A stretch of DNA of 64,000 bases, taken from Achromobacter sp. Marseille-Q4962. GTDB lineage: Bacteria > Pseudomonadota > Gammaproteobacteria > Burkholderiales > Burkholderiaceae_B. The translations under genes were made by a program, and so were the position numbers. Within the stretch, counting starts at the first letter, position 1, and every line of letters begins with the position of its first letter. Of this stretch, positions 24,901-34,038 are shown piece by piece. The stretch is from assembly GCF_943737005.1 (NCBI RefSeq), contig NZ_CALSFU010000001.1, positions 1 through 64,000 on the forward strand. Reading direction: 5' to 3'. The notes beneath the pieces are model-generated. The model searched no databases. It was given only the letters and a program-made list of their open reading frames with translations, and had not been told where the DNA came from.

Positions 24901-27013
24901 TCACGCCCCTTCGTTTTCGTTGCGTTGGACCAGCAGGCAGCCGTCCTGCTGCAGGACCAGCCCATAGGCCGGGCTGACATAGGTGGAGGTTTCTTTCTCG
25001 GTCACGATCAGCGGCCCCTCCAGCCGCACGCCCACCGGCAGGCTGGCGCGGTCGTGGATGGCGCAGTCCAGGAACTTCCCGGCGCGCGCGTCGAATACCC
25101 GTCGCCGGTCGATGGGCGGGCGGCTCTGCCCGGCGTCCGCCGTGCCCGGGTCGGCGCGCATGCGCTCGGGCGCAGCGACCTCGCTGCGCAGCGACAGCGC
25201 CCAGCTCACCACCTCCACGTCCAGACCCTCGACCTCGTGCCCGAAAAGCTGGGTGTAGGCCTGCACGAAATTCCGGCGCAGGGCTTCCAGCGCCGCGTCG
25301 TCCATGAGGCCGGCGGGCGCGTCCACGGGTATTTCCCAGCCCTGTCCCGCATAGCGCATGTAGGCGCGCAGCTCGCGCAGCGTCTGGCCCCGGTGTCCCG
25401 TCTCCCGCAGGAAGCCCGAGACTTCGTCGTTCATGTCGGCAATCATCCGGTTCACGACTTCCGCATCGAAACGGCTCAGGCGCATGACCGCGCTGCGCAG
25501 CGATTCATAGCCGAAGGGCGCGCGCAGAAAGCCGATGGCCGAGCCCACGCCCGCGCCCGGCGGCACCAGCAGCCGGTCCATGCCGAGCTTTTCGCATAGC
25601 CGGGCGGCATGCAGCGGCGCCGCGCCGCCGTAGGCGATCATGGTGAATTCGCTCAGGTCGCGGCCGCTCTCCACGGCATGCATGCGCGCGGCGTTGGACA
25701 TATTCTCGTCCACCATCTCGGCCACGGCATACGTACGCGGCCTGCACGGCGTCGCCGTCCAGCGGCCCGGCCACATGCCGGCGCAGCGCGGCCTGCGCGG
25801 CTTCGGCGTCCAGCGTGATGGAACCGCCCGCGAAACGCCGGGCGTCCAGCTTGGCCAGCACCAGGTCCGCATCGGTGACCGTGGGGCGGTCGCCGCCGCG
25901 CCCGTAGCAGGCCGGGCCCGGCTCCGAACCGGCGCTTTCCGGGCCCACGCGCACTTGCCTGAGATCGTCCACGTGCGCGATGGAACCGCCGCCCGCGCCA
26001 ATCTCCACCATTTCGATCACGGGGATCGAGATGGGCATGCCGCTGCCCTTCTTGAACCGGTAGGTGCGCGCCACCTCGAACGTGCGCGCCGTCTTGGGAT
26101 GCAGGTCTTCGATGAGGCAGATCTTGGCCGTCGTGCCGCCCATGTCGAAAGAAAGCACGCGGTCCAGCCCGTAGCGCGCCGCCACGTGGCTGGCGTAGAT
26201 GGCGCCGCCCGCGGGCCCGGACTCCAGCAGGCGCACGGGGAACTCCGCCGCGCTGGCCAGCGACATCAGGCCGCCGCCGGAATGGATCATGTACAGCGGG
26301 CAGCACATGCCTTCGGCTTCCAGCGCGTTGGCCAGCCGCCCGAGGTAGGAGGACATCAGCGGCTTCACGTAGGCGTTGGCGCAGACGGTATTGAAGCGCT
26401 CGAACTCGCGGATCTGCGGCGAAACCTCGCACGACAGGGAAACCGACACGTCGGGCAGCGCCTGGAGCAGGCGCTCGCGCACCAGCCGTTCGTGCGCCCC
26501 GTTGCGATAGCTGTGCATCAGGCCCACCGCCACGCTTTCGAAGCCGCCGGCGCGGATCGACGCGATGATGCGGTCCAGTCCGGCCAGGTCCAGCGGCACC
26601 AGCTCCCGCCCGCCCGCATCGAGCCGGCCCGCAAGCGCATAGCGGTCGCAGCGCGGAATGAGCGGAGCGGGCAGCTGGATGGAAAGATCGTATTGCTCGA
26701 AGCGGCCCTCGTTGCGCATCTCGATCACGTCGCGAAACCCTTCGCTGGTGATGAACGCGGTGCGGGCGCCGCGCCGTTCGATGAGCGCGTTGGTGGCCAG
26801 GGTGGTGCCGTGCACGATGGAACGGATCGCCGAAGGCGCGATGCCGGCCTCGCGCGCGGCCAGCTTCAGGCCCTGCACGATGGCCCTCTCGGGTTTCCCG
26901 TAATCGGTGAGCACCTTGGCGGTGTACAGCCGCCCTTCATGTTCCAGGGCGACGTCGGTGAACGTGCCGCCGATGTCCACCCCTGCCCTGCATGCGGTTT
27001 GCGTATCTTTCAT
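24901..27013 (-). pseudogene. Hydantoinase/oxoprolinase subunit A (HyuA family), frameshifted
   Basis: The intact gene would encode about 702 residues of the ATP-binding A subunit. The 5' part, from MKDTQTACRAGVDIGGTFTD (27013), carries the ASKHA-type phosphate motifs VDIGGTFTD and SFDMGGTTAK, and GSEPGPACYGRGGDRPTVTD. The frame then changes at 25727-25740, and the 3' part resumes in another frame with VAEMVDENMSNAARMHAVES through to the stop. The break sits in a near-duplicated tetranucleotide (minus strand GCGTACGTATGCC where homologous reading needs GCGTATGCC), a net 4-bp gain. Both parts keep coding character, so the mutation is recent or a sequencing error. Confidence 0.85.
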
Positions 27014-27273
27014 GGTCTGCCGTGTGACGATGATTCGGACCGGCGGCGGACCCGGAAGAACCGGACGCGCCGCCGTATGCCGCGCCATCATGGGCTGAGC
27101 ACAAGAACGATGACAAACAAGAAATTGCGGGGTCCAGGACAAGCTGCGCTGTGCCCGCAAATACCCGGATAGGGTTTGCCCATGGCCGCCTGCCGGCGCG
27201 GGACGGGAGGGCCTTATGCGTCCCCATTGCAAATACGTTACTCTTTCCGTTTAGCCCCAAGAAGGAGCCTCTC

Positions 27274-27555
27274 ATGGCACAAGCCACTGCCCGCCACATC
27301 CTCGTGTCCACCGAGGAAAAGGCCAACGAACTGAAAACCGCCATCGAGAACGGCGCGGATTTCGCCCAACTGGCGAAGGAAAATTCGAGCTGCCCGTCCA
27401 GCCGCGACGGCGGCAACCTGGGCTCGTTCGGCCGTGGCCAGATGGTCAGGGAATTCGACGAAGTCGTGTTCACCGCCCCGGTCGGCAAAGTCCAGGGCCC
27501 GGTGAAGACCCAGTTCGGCTACCACCTGGTCGAAGTGACCAGCCGCAAGGACTGA
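27274..27555 (+). CDS. ppiC: Parvulin-type peptidyl-prolyl isomerase (PpiC)
   Basis: This 93-residue protein is a single cytoplasmic parvulin domain with no signal peptide. Characteristic segments are ARHILVSTEEKANELKTAIE, FAQLAKENSSCPSSRDGGNL, GSFGRGQMVREFDEVVF and TQFGYHLVEVTSRK. The length and the HILV...FGxHxIxV pattern match E. coli PpiC (parvulin 10), which catalyses cis-trans isomerisation of Xaa-Pro bonds. The start has AAGGAG at the usual distance, and a strong terminator follows. It is monocistronic and divergent from hyuA. Confidence 0.93.
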   Translation: MAQATARHILVSTEEKANELKTAIENGADFAQLAKENSSCPSSRDGGNLGSFGRGQMVREFDEVVFTAPVGKVQGPVKTQFGYHLVEVTSRKD

Positions 27556-27600
27556 TCCGGCATCGCGTGCGCCCGGCCTGCGCCGGGCGGCACGGAAAAG

Positions 27601-27638
27601 CCCCGCCATGCGCATACCGCGCGCGGCGGGGTTTTTTT
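27601..27638 (+). terminator. Rho-independent terminator of ppiC
   Basis: CCCCGCC (27601-27607) and GGCGGGG (27625-27631) form the stem, followed by seven T residues (27632-27638). An A-run precedes the left arm, so it may also work on the opposite strand. Confidence 0.85.
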
Positions 27639-27779
27639 GTGCGCCAGGCGCGCGCCTGGGCGGCCTCGCGCAGGCACTCGGAGAAAGCGGCAAGCGCGGG
27701 GCTGTCGCGGCGGCGCGAAGCGGAAAGGGCCACGGCATTCCTGGCGATGGGGAAGATGCGCCGATTGCAGGGGAGGCCC
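27639..27779 (-). pseudogene. Possible 3' remnant of a LysR-family gene
   Basis: The minus strand reads GLPCNRRIFPIARNAVALSA followed by SRRRDSPALAAFSECLREAA, which has the cadence of the last strand and helix of LysR effector domains (R-R-x-hydrophobic-x-x-x-R, then SPALxAFxxCLRE). Third positions are G/C-rich in this frame. It has no start, no DNA-binding domain and no proper stop: it runs into the ppiC terminator. A divergent LysR gene would be expected upstream of the following catabolic operon, so this may be what is left of it. Confidence is low because the fragment is short. Confidence 0.35.
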
Positions 27780-27966
27780 GCGGGATCGGCCCCGGGGCCC
27801 GCCGCCCTTCGCTGCGCCGCAACACCGGAATCCCTATCAATTGATAATTTCTCTTCAGCTGACAGGGCCGGCGGGCTGCGACAGAATGAGCCACGCCCGG
27901 AGGAGACGACCTGGGCCCAGACCGCGATATCTACAACCACACAGGCGCGCCGCGCGCCCCAGGCCC

Positions 27967-28902
27967 ATGAAGACACCCCGCAACAAGGTCATCATCACCT
28001 GCGCCATCACGGGTTCGGTGCATACCCCGTCGATGTCGCCCTATCTGCCCGTCACGCCGGAAGAGATCGCGCAGTCCGCGCTGGATGCCGCCGAGGCCGG
28101 CGCGGCCATCGTGCATCTGCATGCGCGCCAGCCCGGGAACGGCCGGCCCACCCAGGACCCGGCGATCTACGAACGCTTCCTGCCGCGCATCAAGGATGCC
28201 TCGGACGTGGTGGTCAACATCACCACGGGCGGATCTCCCGTGCTGCCGGTGAGCGAACGGCTGCAGCCCGCCGCACGCTTCCAGCCGGAAGTGGCCTCGC
28301 TGAACATGGGCTCCATGAATTTCGGCATGTACGAGCTGCTGGAACGCTTCAAGGAGTTCCGGCACGACTGGGAACGCCCATACCTGGAAGGCAGCGCCGA
28401 CCTCATCTTCCGCAATACGTTCAAGGACATCGCGCACATCCTGGCCGCCTGCGCCGACAACGGCACCCGCTTCGAGATCGAGTGCTACGACATCGGCCAT
28501 CTCTACACGGCCGCGCATTTCGTGGACCGCGGCCTGCTCGAGCCGCCGTTCCTGATCCAGTCGGTGTTCGGCATCCGGGGCGGCATCGGCACGCACCCGG
28601 AAGACGTGATGGCAATGAAGCGCACGGCCGACCGCCTGTTCGGCGACGCCTATGTCTGGTCGGTGCTGGCGGCCGGACGCAAGCAGACGCCGCTGGCCAC
28701 CATGGCCGCCACCATGGGCGGCAACGTGCGCGTGGGGCTGGAGGACTCGCTGTGGGACGGCCCGGGCGAGCTGGCCCGCTCCAATGCCGACCAGGTGCGC
28801 CGCATCCGCGGCATTCTCGACGGCCTCTCGCTGCAGCCCGCCACGCCGGACGAGGCCCGGCAGATTCTCTCGCTCAAGGGACGCGACAACGTCGCCTTCT
28901 AG
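27967..28902 (+). CDS. Beta-keto acid cleavage enzyme (BKACE, DUF849)
   Basis: This 311-residue enzyme belongs to the 3-keto-5-aminohexanoate cleavage (Kce) family. These TIM-barrel zinc enzymes convert a beta-keto acid plus acetyl-CoA into acetoacetate and a new acyl-CoA. The opening KVIITCAITGSVHTPSMSPY, the zinc-binding IVHLHARQ, NITTGGSPVLPVSE, FEIECYDIGHL and SVFGIRGGIGTHPEDVMAMK all fit. BKACE specificity varies widely (dehydrocarnitine, 5-hydroxy-3-oxohexanoate and others) and cannot be read directly. The downstream binding protein and SDR suggest import of a beta-hydroxy acid, oxidation and cleavage. Confidence 0.93.
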   Translation: MKTPRNKVIITCAITGSVHTPSMSPYLPVTPEEIAQSALDAAEAGAAIVHLHARQPGNGRPTQDPAIYERFLPRIKDASDVVVNITTGGSPVLPVSERLQPAARFQPEVASLNMGSMNFGMYELLERFKEFRHDWERPYLEGSADLIFRNTFKDIAHILAACADNGTRFEIECYDIGHLYTAAHFVDRGLLEPPFLIQSVFGIRGGIGTHPEDVMAMKRTADRLFGDAYVWSVLAAGRKQTPLATMAATMGGNVRVGLEDSLWDGPGELARSNADQVRRIRGILDGLSLQPATPDEARQILSLKGRDNVAF

Positions 28903-28968
28903 GGCGCGTTGACGCGTCCCGGTCGGCGCCGCCACGCGCATTCACAATAAAACCAGGGAGACAGACAA

Positions 28969-30168
28969 ATGAAAAACACACTGACCGCCGCCGCGCTCGC
29001 CATGCTGCTGGGAACCGCCACGACGGCCCGGGCCGACGACGGCGTGATCCGCATCGGCTTCATTACCGACATGTCGGGCCTGTCGGCCGACGCCGACGGC
29101 CCGGGAGGCGCCGAGGCCATCAAGATGGCGGTGGCGGACGCGGGCGGCCTGGCGGCCGGCAAGCGCGTGGAAGTGCTGGTGGCCGACCACCAGAACCGCG
29201 CCGACATCGCCTCGTCGCGCGCCCGCGAATGGCTGGACCAGAAAGGCGTGAACATGCTGATCGCGGGCGCCAATTCGGCGGCCGCGCTGGCCATGGCCAA
29301 GGTGGCCCACGAGAAGAAGACCCCGTTCTTCGTGGTGAGCGCCGGGGCCTCCGAACTCACCAACGCCCAGTGCACCCCCTACACGGTGCACTACGCCTAC
29401 GACACGGTGTCGCTGTCGCGCGGCACGGCCACGGCCATGGTGAAGGAAGGCCACAAAGACTGGTTCTTCCTGACCGTGGACCACGCCTTCGGGCACGCGC
29501 TCGAGCGCGACGCCGCCAAAGTGGTGACGGCCAATGGCGGCACGGTGAAAGGCCGGGTGCGCCATCCGCTCAACGCCTCGGATTTCTCGTCCTTCATCCT
29601 GCAGGCGCAGGCCTCCGGCGCCACGGTGCTCGGGCTGGCGAACTCGGCCAGCGACACCAGCAACGCCGTGAAGGCGGCCGGCGAGTTCGGGCTCACCCCG
29701 CAGATGAAGCTGGCCGGCCTGCTGGTGCTGCTGACCGACATACACGCGCTGGGCCTGCCGGCCGCGCAAGGCATGTATCTCACCACGGCCTGGTATTGGG
29801 ACCAGGACGACGCCTCGCGGCAATGGGCGGCCCGCTTCGAACAGGTCATGAAGAAAAAGCCCACCATGCTGCAGGCGGCCGACTATTCCGCCGCTTCCAC
29901 CTATCTGAAAGCGGTGGCGGCCACCGGCGGCACCGATGGCGACGCCATCATGAAATGGCTGCGCGCCAATCCCGTCAACGACTTTTTCGTGCAGGGCGGC
30001 AAGCTGCGCGCCGACGGCCTGCTGGTGCACGACATGTACCTCATGCAGGTCAAGAAGCCGTCCGAATCCAAGGGCCCGTGGGACTACTACAAGCTGGTTT
30101 CCCGCGTGCCGGGCGACCAGATCTACACCTCGCCTTCCGAGTCCGCCTGCCCCCTGATGAAGCCCTGA
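28969..30168 (+). CDS. ABC transporter substrate-binding protein (Peripla_BP_6, LivJ-like)
   Basis: This 399-residue periplasmic receptor has a signal peptide (MKNTLTAAALAMLLGTATTA, cleavage at ARA) and the type I binding-protein fold of branched-chain amino acid/amide importers: IRIGFITDMSGLSADADGPG, AGANSAAALAMAKVAHEKKT and TVDHAFGHALERDAAKVVTA. It lies between BKACE and an SDR, but no permease or ATPase genes accompany it, so it must borrow a membrane complex encoded elsewhere or be an orphan. The gap to BKACE is 66 bp. Confidence 0.9.
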   Translation: MKNTLTAAALAMLLGTATTARADDGVIRIGFITDMSGLSADADGPGGAEAIKMAVADAGGLAAGKRVEVLVADHQNRADIASSRAREWLDQKGVNMLIAGANSAAALAMAKVAHEKKTPFFVVSAGASELTNAQCTPYTVHYAYDTVSLSRGTATAMVKEGHKDWFFLTVDHAFGHALERDAAKVVTANGGTVKGRVRHPLNASDFSSFILQAQASGATVLGLANSASDTSNAVKAAGEFGLTPQMKLAGLLVLLTDIHALGLPAAQGMYLTTAWYWDQDDASRQWAARFEQVMKKKPTMLQAADYSAASTYLKAVAATGGTDGDAIMKWLRANPVNDFFVQGGKLRADGLLVHDMYLMQVKKPSESKGPWDYYKLVSRVPGDQIYTSPSESACPLMKP

Positions 30169-30172
30169 CGCG

Positions 30173-30979
30173 ATGAATACGAACCCTCAGCCGGATGCCC
30201 TGCCGGTGGATTTCCAGGGCAAGCGGGTCATCGTGACCGCCGGCGCGGCCGGGATCGGCGCGGCACTGGCCGGCGCCTTCGCCGCGCGCGGCGCGCGCGT
30301 GCACATCTGCGACGTGGACGAGGCCGCGCTGGCGGCCTGCCCGCATCCCTGGATGCGGGCCGACGTGCGCAGCCACGCACAGATAGACGCCTACATGCGC
30401 GCCGCGCTGGACCACCTCGGCGGGCTGGACGTGCTGGTGAACAACGCCGGCATCGCCGGCCCCACCGCGGGCATCGCCGAACTCGATCCGGACGAGCTGG
30501 CCGACACGCTGGACATCAACCTGGCCGCGCAGTTCCACACGCTGCGGCACGCCGTGCCCGCGCTGCGCACGGCCGGAGGCGGCAGCATCATCAACATCAG
30601 CTCGGTGGCCGGGCGCATGGGCATTCCCATGCGCACGCCGTATGCCGCCACCAAATGGGGCGTGGTGGGCCTGACCCGCTCGCTGTCCATCGAACTGGGC
30701 GGCTACGGCATCCGCGTCAACGCGCTGCTGCCGGGCCTGGTGGCGGGGCCTCGCATCGAGCGCGTGATCGCGGCGCGCGCGCGCAACATGGGCATCAGCG
30801 TGGAAGAGGAAACGCGGCTGGAGCTGGCGGGCGTGAGCCTGGGCCGCTTCGTGCAGCCGGCCGACATCGCCAACATGGCGCTGTTTCTCGCCAGCCCGTT
30901 CGGCGCCATGGTAAGCGGCCAGGCCATCAGCATCGACGGCGACCTGCAATCGCTGCCCTGGCAGCCGCCCGCCGGCTGA
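30173..30979 (+). CDS. Short-chain dehydrogenase/reductase (SDR)
   Basis: This 268-residue oxidoreductase begins four bases after the binding-protein stop. The nucleotide motif is VTAGAAGIG, with Ala in place of the first Gly of TGxxxGxG, a variant known among SDRs. DVDEAALA after beta-2 suggests NAD(H). LVNNAGIAG, NISSVAG and the active YAATKWG follow. An insertion at about 200-215 (RIERVIAARARNMGISVEEE) covers the substrate lid. In this operon it would oxidise a beta-hydroxy acid to the beta-keto acid used by BKACE, a role inferred from order. Confidence 0.88.
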   Translation: MNTNPQPDALPVDFQGKRVIVTAGAAGIGAALAGAFAARGARVHICDVDEAALAACPHPWMRADVRSHAQIDAYMRAALDHLGGLDVLVNNAGIAGPTAGIAELDPDELADTLDINLAAQFHTLRHAVPALRTAGGGSIINISSVAGRMGIPMRTPYAATKWGVVGLTRSLSIELGGYGIRVNALLPGLVAGPRIERVIAARARNMGISVEEETRLELAGVSLGRFVQPADIANMALFLASPFGAMVSGQAISIDGDLQSLPWQPPAG

Positions 30980-30989
30980 GCCGCGCGGG

Positions 30990-31919
30990 TCAGTCCAGCA
31001 GTTCGATGGCGTCGCGGAACGGGCCCGCTCGGCGGGCCTGCGCCTCGGCGCGCAACACCTCCAGCATGCGGGCCTGCAACTGCGGATTGGCGGACTCCTT
31101 GCGCGAGATGAGCAGGAAGTCGAACCACTGCCGCTCCGCCAGCGGCACGGCCACCAGGTCCGGGTACAGCGCGACGATGTCGCAGGCCGATACGGCGTTG
31201 ACCAGCGTGACGCCGCGAAAGGCGTGCACCATGCCCGGCAGCAGCAGCATGTGGCCCTGCATGGCCGAGCGCAGGCGCGCGGACTCGCCCGTGTCGCCCT
31301 GGGCCACCACATAGTCGGACCACAACGGCCGGACGAAGGTATCGGCCGGGATGTCGCCTACGGCCACGTACTCGCGCCGCGCCAGCGGGTGCTCGCGATG
31401 CGCCAGCGCCACGATGTAGGCGCGGGCGTAGGGCCGCACGCTCAGGCGCGCGCTGTCGCTGCCGACCGCGCCCACCCCGAAATCGGCGCGCATCGTTTCC
31501 ACGGCGCTGACCAGCTGCACCGACGACTCGGTGTCGAGCGAGAACGGGCGCGCGCCATGCTCGCGCACATAGCGCCGCATGGCGTCGGGCGCATACTTCA
31601 TGGCCAGCGCGGGCGACACCGACACGCGCAGGTTCTGGCCGCCGAACTGCTGGATGCTGTGCAGCGCCTCGTCGATGCGCACCAGCTCGTCCAGCACGGC
31701 CCTGGCCTCGCCGTGCAGGTAGAGGCCGGCCTCGGTGGGACGCAGGGTCTTGTTGGAACGGTCGAAGAGCTGCACGCCCGTGGCGCTCTCCAGCCGCGAG
31801 ATCGCGTGGCTCACGGCCGGCTGGGTCAGGTGCAGGACCTGCGCCGCCTGCCGCGCGGAACCCGTGGACACCACGGCGGAGAAGATGCGCAGATCGTGGA
31901 TATTGAAGTTCCGCTTCAT
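30990..31919 (-). CDS. LysR-family regulator
   Basis: This 309-residue regulator has the winged helix NIHDLRIFSAVVSTGSARQA, then LHLTQPAVSHAISRLESATG, and an effector domain from about residue 93. It is convergent with the BKACE-receptor-SDR operon, leaving a gap of 10 bp, and lies 34 bp after a DUF1254 lipoprotein gene on its own strand. It is a reasonable candidate regulator for the BKACE operon, especially as the divergent LysR there looks degraded, but nothing in the sequence proves it. Confidence 0.88.
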   Translation of the reverse strand: MKRNFNIHDLRIFSAVVSTGSARQAAQVLHLTQPAVSHAISRLESATGVQLFDRSNKTLRPTEAGLYLHGEARAVLDELVRIDEALHSIQQFGGQNLRVSVSPALAMKYAPDAMRRYVREHGARPFSLDTESSVQLVSAVETMRADFGVGAVGSDSARLSVRPYARAYIVALAHREHPLARREYVAVGDIPADTFVRPLWSDYVVAQGDTGESARLRSAMQGHMLLLPGMVHAFRGVTLVNAVSACDIVALYPDLVAVPLAERQWFDFLLISRKESANPQLQARMLEVLRAEAQARRAGPFRDAIELLD

Positions 31920-31953
31920 ACGGCCTCGACGCCTGCCACGTGCCGGCGCCCCG

Positions 31954-32955
31954 TCAAAGACGCAGCGCCGCGTCGCTCTGCGCGCCCACCGCGCGCGAGA
32001 GATAGTCGTTGCCCAGGGTGGCGCGATTGCCGCGCAGCGGGCGGGCGTCGCCGGCCAGGGCCTGGCGGCGGGCGTCGATGGCTGCCTGGCCCTGCTGCAT
32101 GCCCTGGGTCATGGCGCGCCGCAGGCCGGGATGCAGCCGCTGCGGGTCGATGGGTTCTCCCGGCCGGATGCCGATGCTGGCGAAACGCTCGCGCGCCCAC
32201 GCCTCGGTATGGATCTCTGGCGCGAATTGCAGCAGGAAGGCCAACTGGTCGTAGAAGCGCAGCGAGGTGCGCGCCTCGGTTTCGTCGAGCGGCCTGGGCC
32301 AGGAAACGTCCGACGCGGGCGCCGGCGCGGGCCGCCCGAGATAGGCGGAAAGCGGCTGGACGGAAAGCCCCGCGGGCGCCGCGCCCGCGGCGCCCGGCGC
32401 CCGCTGGACGCCCAGGCTGGCGAGCTGCGTCTCGGAACGGATGACGGCGGCGATGCCCGCCGGCGCGTGTCCGCTCCAGCCGGGACCGGCGACGAGATAG
32501 CGCCCCCCGGTCCGGCCGAGCGTGGCGAGGCGGAAGGTGTAGAGGTCGTCCACGTGCACCGCCGGCGCGGCGCCGGCGGGCGCGGGCACGGCGACGACCA
32601 CGGGCTCGGCCCGCAGGTCGAGCGCCGCGTAGGCGGCGACATCGCCGCGGGTTTTCGTGCCGTCCAGCCCATGCAGCGTATTGAACGGCCCCAGATAGGC
32701 CGGGCCGGCGCGGTCGATGGCGCGCTCGTACATGACGCGGTAGCTGGCGATGAGAGGCGTGCCGTAGAGGTAGGCTTCCCTGGCGATGGAACGCGCTTCC
32801 TGGGCCGTGACGCCGATAATGCCGGCGAACTGCGAACCGCTCGCCGCATCGGGCGAGGTGAACGAGCATGCGGACAGGCCCAGGCAGAAAAAAACGCTGG
32901 CTGCCAGCAGGCGGCCCGCCCGCGGCGGCTGTCCGCAGCGGCGATGAACGTGCAT
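31954..32955 (-). CDS. DUF1254 lipoprotein lacking the DUF1214 half
   Basis: This 333-residue protein starts at an ATG with GGAG upstream and has a lipoprotein signal (GRLLAASVFFCLGLSAC). The DUF1254 domain is clear (AREAYLYGTPLIASYRVMYE, RAGPAYLGPFNTLHG, and the DLYTF-type segment VDDLYTFRLATLGRTGGRYL). In most relatives DUF1254 is followed by DUF1214 in a protein of about 450 residues or more. Here the chain stops soon after TLGNDYLSRAVGAQ, about where DUF1214 should begin. It is either a C-terminally truncated relic or a single-domain variant. The function of the family is unknown. Confidence 0.8.
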   Translation of the reverse strand: MHVHRRCGQPPRAGRLLAASVFFCLGLSACSFTSPDAASGSQFAGIIGVTAQEARSIAREAYLYGTPLIASYRVMYERAIDRAGPAYLGPFNTLHGLDGTKTRGDVAAYAALDLRAEPVVVAVPAPAGAAPAVHVDDLYTFRLATLGRTGGRYLVAGPGWSGHAPAGIAAVIRSETQLASLGVQRAPGAAGAAPAGLSVQPLSAYLGRPAPAPASDVSWPRPLDETEARTSLRFYDQLAFLLQFAPEIHTEAWARERFASIGIRPGEPIDPQRLHPGLRRAMTQGMQQGQAAIDARRQALAGDARPLRGNRATLGNDYLSRAVGAQSDAALRL

Positions 32956-33099
32956 GGATGACTCCGGCTTTGCGGCATGACGCGCGCCAGCAAGCGCGCG
33001 CCGGGCTTCTGTTTCAACGAAGCCCGCGGGGATTCTGGCACATTTCGATTTCACCGAGAAGCGCGCGGGCGCGAACGCAACACCGGCTTCTGCGCGGCG

Positions 33100-33669
33100 T
33101 CAAACCGCCGTGGCGCCCGCCTGCGCGCCGTCGAGCGCCACGCGGCGCGGCTCGATGGCCGCGATGGCGCTTTCGAAGGCGGTGGCCCCGGTGGACAGGT
33201 GCTGGATCAGGTCCAGCGTGGTCGACCGGCGCGTCAGCATCAGGCAGGCGACTTCGCCGTTCGCCACGCGGGTGGCGTGCCAGCACCCGGGCCGCATGCA
33301 CACGCCCTGCCCCTGCCTCACGCGGAATGCCGCCAGCGTGGAAAGGTCGGGGCCGCCGTCGGCGTCGCTGCGGGCCACCACGTGGATGATTTCGCCGGTG
33401 AGCGGCACCACGGCCTGCTGCGTCAGCAGGTGCTTTTCGAGGCTGGCGATCTCGGGCGAGGCATCGCGGTAGTTCACCCAGAGCACTTCGGCGTCGCCGC
33501 CGGCGCCCGTATTGAACAGGTGCTCGCGCCAGAAATCGGTGGTTTCGCAGGCATAGCTGGGCACGCCGTTGCCGGCCGGCCGGGGCTTGCCCAGCATCCA
33601 GCCATAGGGCGCAAAGGCTTCGGGAACGAGATCGTCGGGTTGCAGCAGATCGGTGTCGCTCGTCATCAT
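33100..33669 (-). CDS. Ureidoglycolate lyase-like protein (AllA family)
   Basis: This 189-residue cupin-fold protein resembles ureidoglycolate lyase, which releases urea and glyoxylate from ureidoglycolate in purine/allantoin breakdown. Matching pieces are LVPEAFAPYGWMLGKPRPAG, the central VVPLTGEIIHVVAR, and RVRQGQGVCMRPGCWHATR followed by CLMLTRRSTTLDLIQHL. No other allantoin genes are nearby, so the substrate may differ. The start (two ATG codons in tandem; the first has AGGAA) overlaps the stop of an upstream small gene by four bases. Confidence 0.8.
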   Translation of the reverse strand: MMTSDTDLLQPDDLVPEAFAPYGWMLGKPRPAGNGVPSYACETTDFWREHLFNTGAGGDAEVLWVNYRDASPEIASLEKHLLTQQAVVPLTGEIIHVVARSDADGGPDLSTLAAFRVRQGQGVCMRPGCWHATRVANGEVACLMLTRRSTTLDLIQHLSTGATAFESAIAAIEPRRVALDGAQAGATAV

Positions 33670-33902
33670 GGTTCCTGGGCAGGCGGACGGGCGCCGGAGC
33701 GCCGGGGGAATTCCCGGGCGTAGTCGAACTCGCCCCGCTCGATGGCGCGCAGGATCGCCGCGCGGCGTTCGGCCGCGCGCTTCAGGTTGGCGGCCGTGGG
33801 CTTGGCGCGGATGCGTTCCACGCAATGGCGGCCCTGATAGGTGAAGCCGATCTCGATGGACGATTCGGACGCGGGACGCACGCCCTCGAATCCGGAATGC
33901 AT
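33666..33902 (-). CDS. Stand-alone integrase arm DNA-binding domain (DUF3596-like)
   Basis: This 78-residue protein consists only of the three-stranded arm-type DNA-binding domain found at the N-terminus of phage tyrosine integrases: GVRPASESSIEIGFTYQGRH, CVERIRAKPTAANLKRAAER and RAAILRAIERGEFDYAREFP. No core-binding or catalytic domain follows; the frame ends 17 residues later in a Pro-rich tail. The ATG at 33902 is preferred because GAGGA lies eight bases upstream; an ATG at 33917 is possible. Its stop overlaps the AllA-like start (ATGA). It may have been captured from a prophage and kept as a small DNA-binding protein, or simply be a relic. Confidence 0.65.
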   Translation of the reverse strand: MHSGFEGVRPASESSIEIGFTYQGRHCVERIRAKPTAANLKRAAERRAAILRAIERGEFDYAREFPRRSGARPPAQEP

Positions 33903-34038
33903 GGTGCGGTTCCTCATTTCCCGGGAACGTCACTATATCGCCAGCGGCCGTTGATACGTGGATGGCTTTAGTTACATTCTCAGGGCGCATAGCGGCCATC
34001 CGTGGTTGCAGCGCCGGCTTCGCCCGCTGCCCTGTCCG

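Noticed and set aside
21825-24977. A 1050-codon plus-strand open frame across the MFS and hyuB genes.
   Set aside because: It overlaps two real minus-strand genes, has no domain-like sequence, and shows the composition of a reverse-strand shadow.
33100-33669. An allantoin-degradation cluster around the AllA-like gene.
   Set aside because: No other allantoin or purine catabolic genes are nearby, so only the family-level call is kept.
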